Shown piece by piece: positions 4,423 through 5,399 of a stretch of 5,399 bases of DNA. Made by a program: the position numbers and the translations under genes. Source of the stretch: Chloroflexia bacterium (lineage in GTDB: Bacteria; Chloroflexota; Chloroflexia; QHBQ01; JADMIH01). The stretch is from the NCBI GenBank assembly GCA_025927935.1, contig JAICKM010000502.1:1-5399 (forward strand), read 5' to 3'. The notes below the pieces were generated by a model. That model had not been told where the DNA came from, did not search any database, and worked only from the letters and a program-made list of their open reading frames with translations. Every line of letters starts with the position of its first letter. The stretch's first letter is position 1.

Positions 4423-5399
4423 ATGGAGGCTTACGATACCTTTGAGCACGACATCCTGGTAATCGGCGCGGGCGGGGCGGGGCTGCGCGCCGCCATCGCA
4501 GCGGGCGCCGCCGGGATGAACGTCGGCGTTGTCTGCAAGTCGTTGCTCGGCAAGGCGCACACAGTCATGGCCGAGGGCGGCATCGCCGGGGCGCTGGCAA
4601 ACCTCGATAAGAAAGACTCCTGGCAGGTTCACTTCCAGGATACGATGCGCGGCGGCGCATTGCTCAACAACTGGCGCACGGTGGAGATCCTGGCGAAAGA
4701 GGCCCCGGAGCGAGTGCTGGAACTGGAGCAATGGGGCGCCGTGTTCGACCGCACGCCCGAGGGCCTGATCATGCAGCGGCCCTTCGGCGGCCATACCTAC
4801 CGCCGCCTGAACCACGTCGGCGACCGCACCGGCCTGGAACTGATCCGCACCTTGCAGGATCGCGCCGTCGCCACCGGGATGACTTGCTACATGGAAGTGA
4901 CCATGTCGCGGCTGCTCAAGGACGGCGACCGGGTGGTGGGCGCGTTCGGCTATTACCGCGAGACGGGCCGCTTTCTCGCCATCAAAGCGAAGGCCGTGGT
5001 GCTGGCGACCGGCGGCTGGGGGCGCATGTACAAAGTGACCTCCAACTCCTGGGAGTCGACCGGCGACGGGGCGATGCTGGCCTTCGACGCGGGGGCCGAA
5101 TTGATGGGCATGGAGATGGTGCAGTTCCACCCCACGGGCATGGTCTGGCCGCCCGGCGTGCGCGGCCTGCTCGTCACCGAGGGGGTGCGCGGCGAGGGCG
5201 GCATTCTGCGCAACAGCAAGGGCGAGCGCTTCATGTTCGACCCCAAGTACACGCCTGCATCTTACAAGGGGCGCTACGCCGAGACCGAAGAGGAGGCGAG
5301 CCGCTGGATCGACGACAAGGCGAACAACCGGCCCCCGCCCGAGTTGCTGCCGCGCGACGTGGTGGCGCGCGCCATCTACCGCGAGGTCCTGGCCGGGAA
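4423..5399 (+). CDS. sdhA: Succinate dehydrogenase/fumarate reductase flavoprotein subunit, Sdh1 type, 3' partial
   Basis: The frame is open from the ATG at 4423 to the window edge, giving 325 of an expected roughly 640 residues. SdhA oxidises succinate to fumarate on the cytoplasmic face and passes electrons through covalent FAD to SdhB. The FAD Rossmann motif GAGGAG is at residues 15-20. KAHTVMAEGGI (44-54) carries His46, the expected covalent flavin attachment site. FGGHTYRR (121-128), ATGGWGRMYKVTSNSWESTGDG (195-215 region), QFHPTG (234-239, His236), TEGVRGEGG (252-260, Glu253, Arg256) and LPRDVVARAI (309-318) follow. Arg311 matches the catalytic proton-transfer Arg of FrdA/SdhA. The blocks are close to mycobacterial Rv0248c as I recall it. 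GAGG at 4407-4410 is 12 nt before the ATG, a poor site, so coupling to sdhC translation is likely. sdhB is expected next, outside the window. Confidence 0.95.
   Translation, partial: MEAYDTFEHDILVIGAGGAGLRAAIAAGAAGMNVGVVCKSLLGKAHTVMAEGGIAGALANLDKKDSWQVHFQDTMRGGALLNNWRTVEILAKEAPERVLELEQWGAVFDRTPEGLIMQRPFGGHTYRRLNHVGDRTGLELIRTLQDRAVATGMTCYMEVTMSRLLKDGDRVVGAFGYYRETGRFLAIKAKAVVLATGGWGRMYKVTSNSWESTGDGAMLAFDAGAELMGMEMVQFHPTGMVWPPGVRGLLVTEGVRGEGGILRNSKGERFMFDPKYTPASYKGRYAETEEEASRWIDDKANNRPPPELLPRDVVARAIYREVLAG

Noticed and set aside
3649..5130. Long 493-codon open frame on the - strand opposite sdhC and sdhA
   Set aside because: It is antisense to two clearly recognised genes. GC-rich codon bias in sdhCA suppresses stops on the other strand. 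Its product is a low-complexity His/Gln/Arg/Ala/Gly/Val-rich sequence without a recognisable domain.

Overview
The window is high-GC bacterial DNA with strongly GC-biased third codon positions and clear purine-rich ribosome binding sites. Every supported gene is on the + strand. The two best-recognised genes (positions 3643-5399) are the membrane anchor and flavoprotein of an actinobacterial-style 'Sdh1' succinate dehydrogenase. The first gene ends in a paired 'YF.PTGH...GYP...VQYF.R...E.HPE' module that I associate with secreted proteins of Chloroflexota. A GC-rich Chloroflexota such as a Thermomicrobia-like lineage is therefore my best guess, with Actinomycetota the alternative. This taxonomic call is inference.

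Layout. (1) Positions 1-1560: the 3' part of a large, probably extracellular Asp-box (BNR) beta-propeller protein with a duplicated C-terminal module. It is closed by a 16-bp stem-loop. (2) Positions 1682-2399: a two-gene unit, 13 nt apart. It encodes a 97-residue, extremely hydrophilic protein lacking Leu, Phe and Cys, then a 136-residue conserved-looking hypothetical protein. A terminator-like hairpin with a T run follows. (3) Positions 2523-2789: a probable but unrecognised 88-residue protein with a hydrophobic N-terminal segment. (4) Positions 2975-3451: a RidA/YjgF/YER057c/UK114 family enamine/imine deaminase with an unusual His- and acid-rich C-terminal tail. It follows a perfect TATAAT box and a structured leader. 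(5) From 3489: a perfect TTGACA-N17-TATAAT promoter drives sdhC (3643-4419) and sdhA (4423 to the window end), 3 nt apart. The SdhB iron-sulfur subunit is expected just downstream.

The genes do not form one pathway. SdhC and SdhA belong to one respiratory complex that oxidises succinate and reduces the quinone pool. RidA is a housekeeping enzyme that removes reactive 2-aminoacrylate-type intermediates. The hydrophilic protein and its partner look like a small stress-protection unit, but this is inferred from composition only. I found no mobile element, CRISPR array, tRNA or rRNA. I see no clear new defence or mobile system. The least explained parts are the two-gene hydrophilic unit, the 88-residue orphan and the RidA tail.
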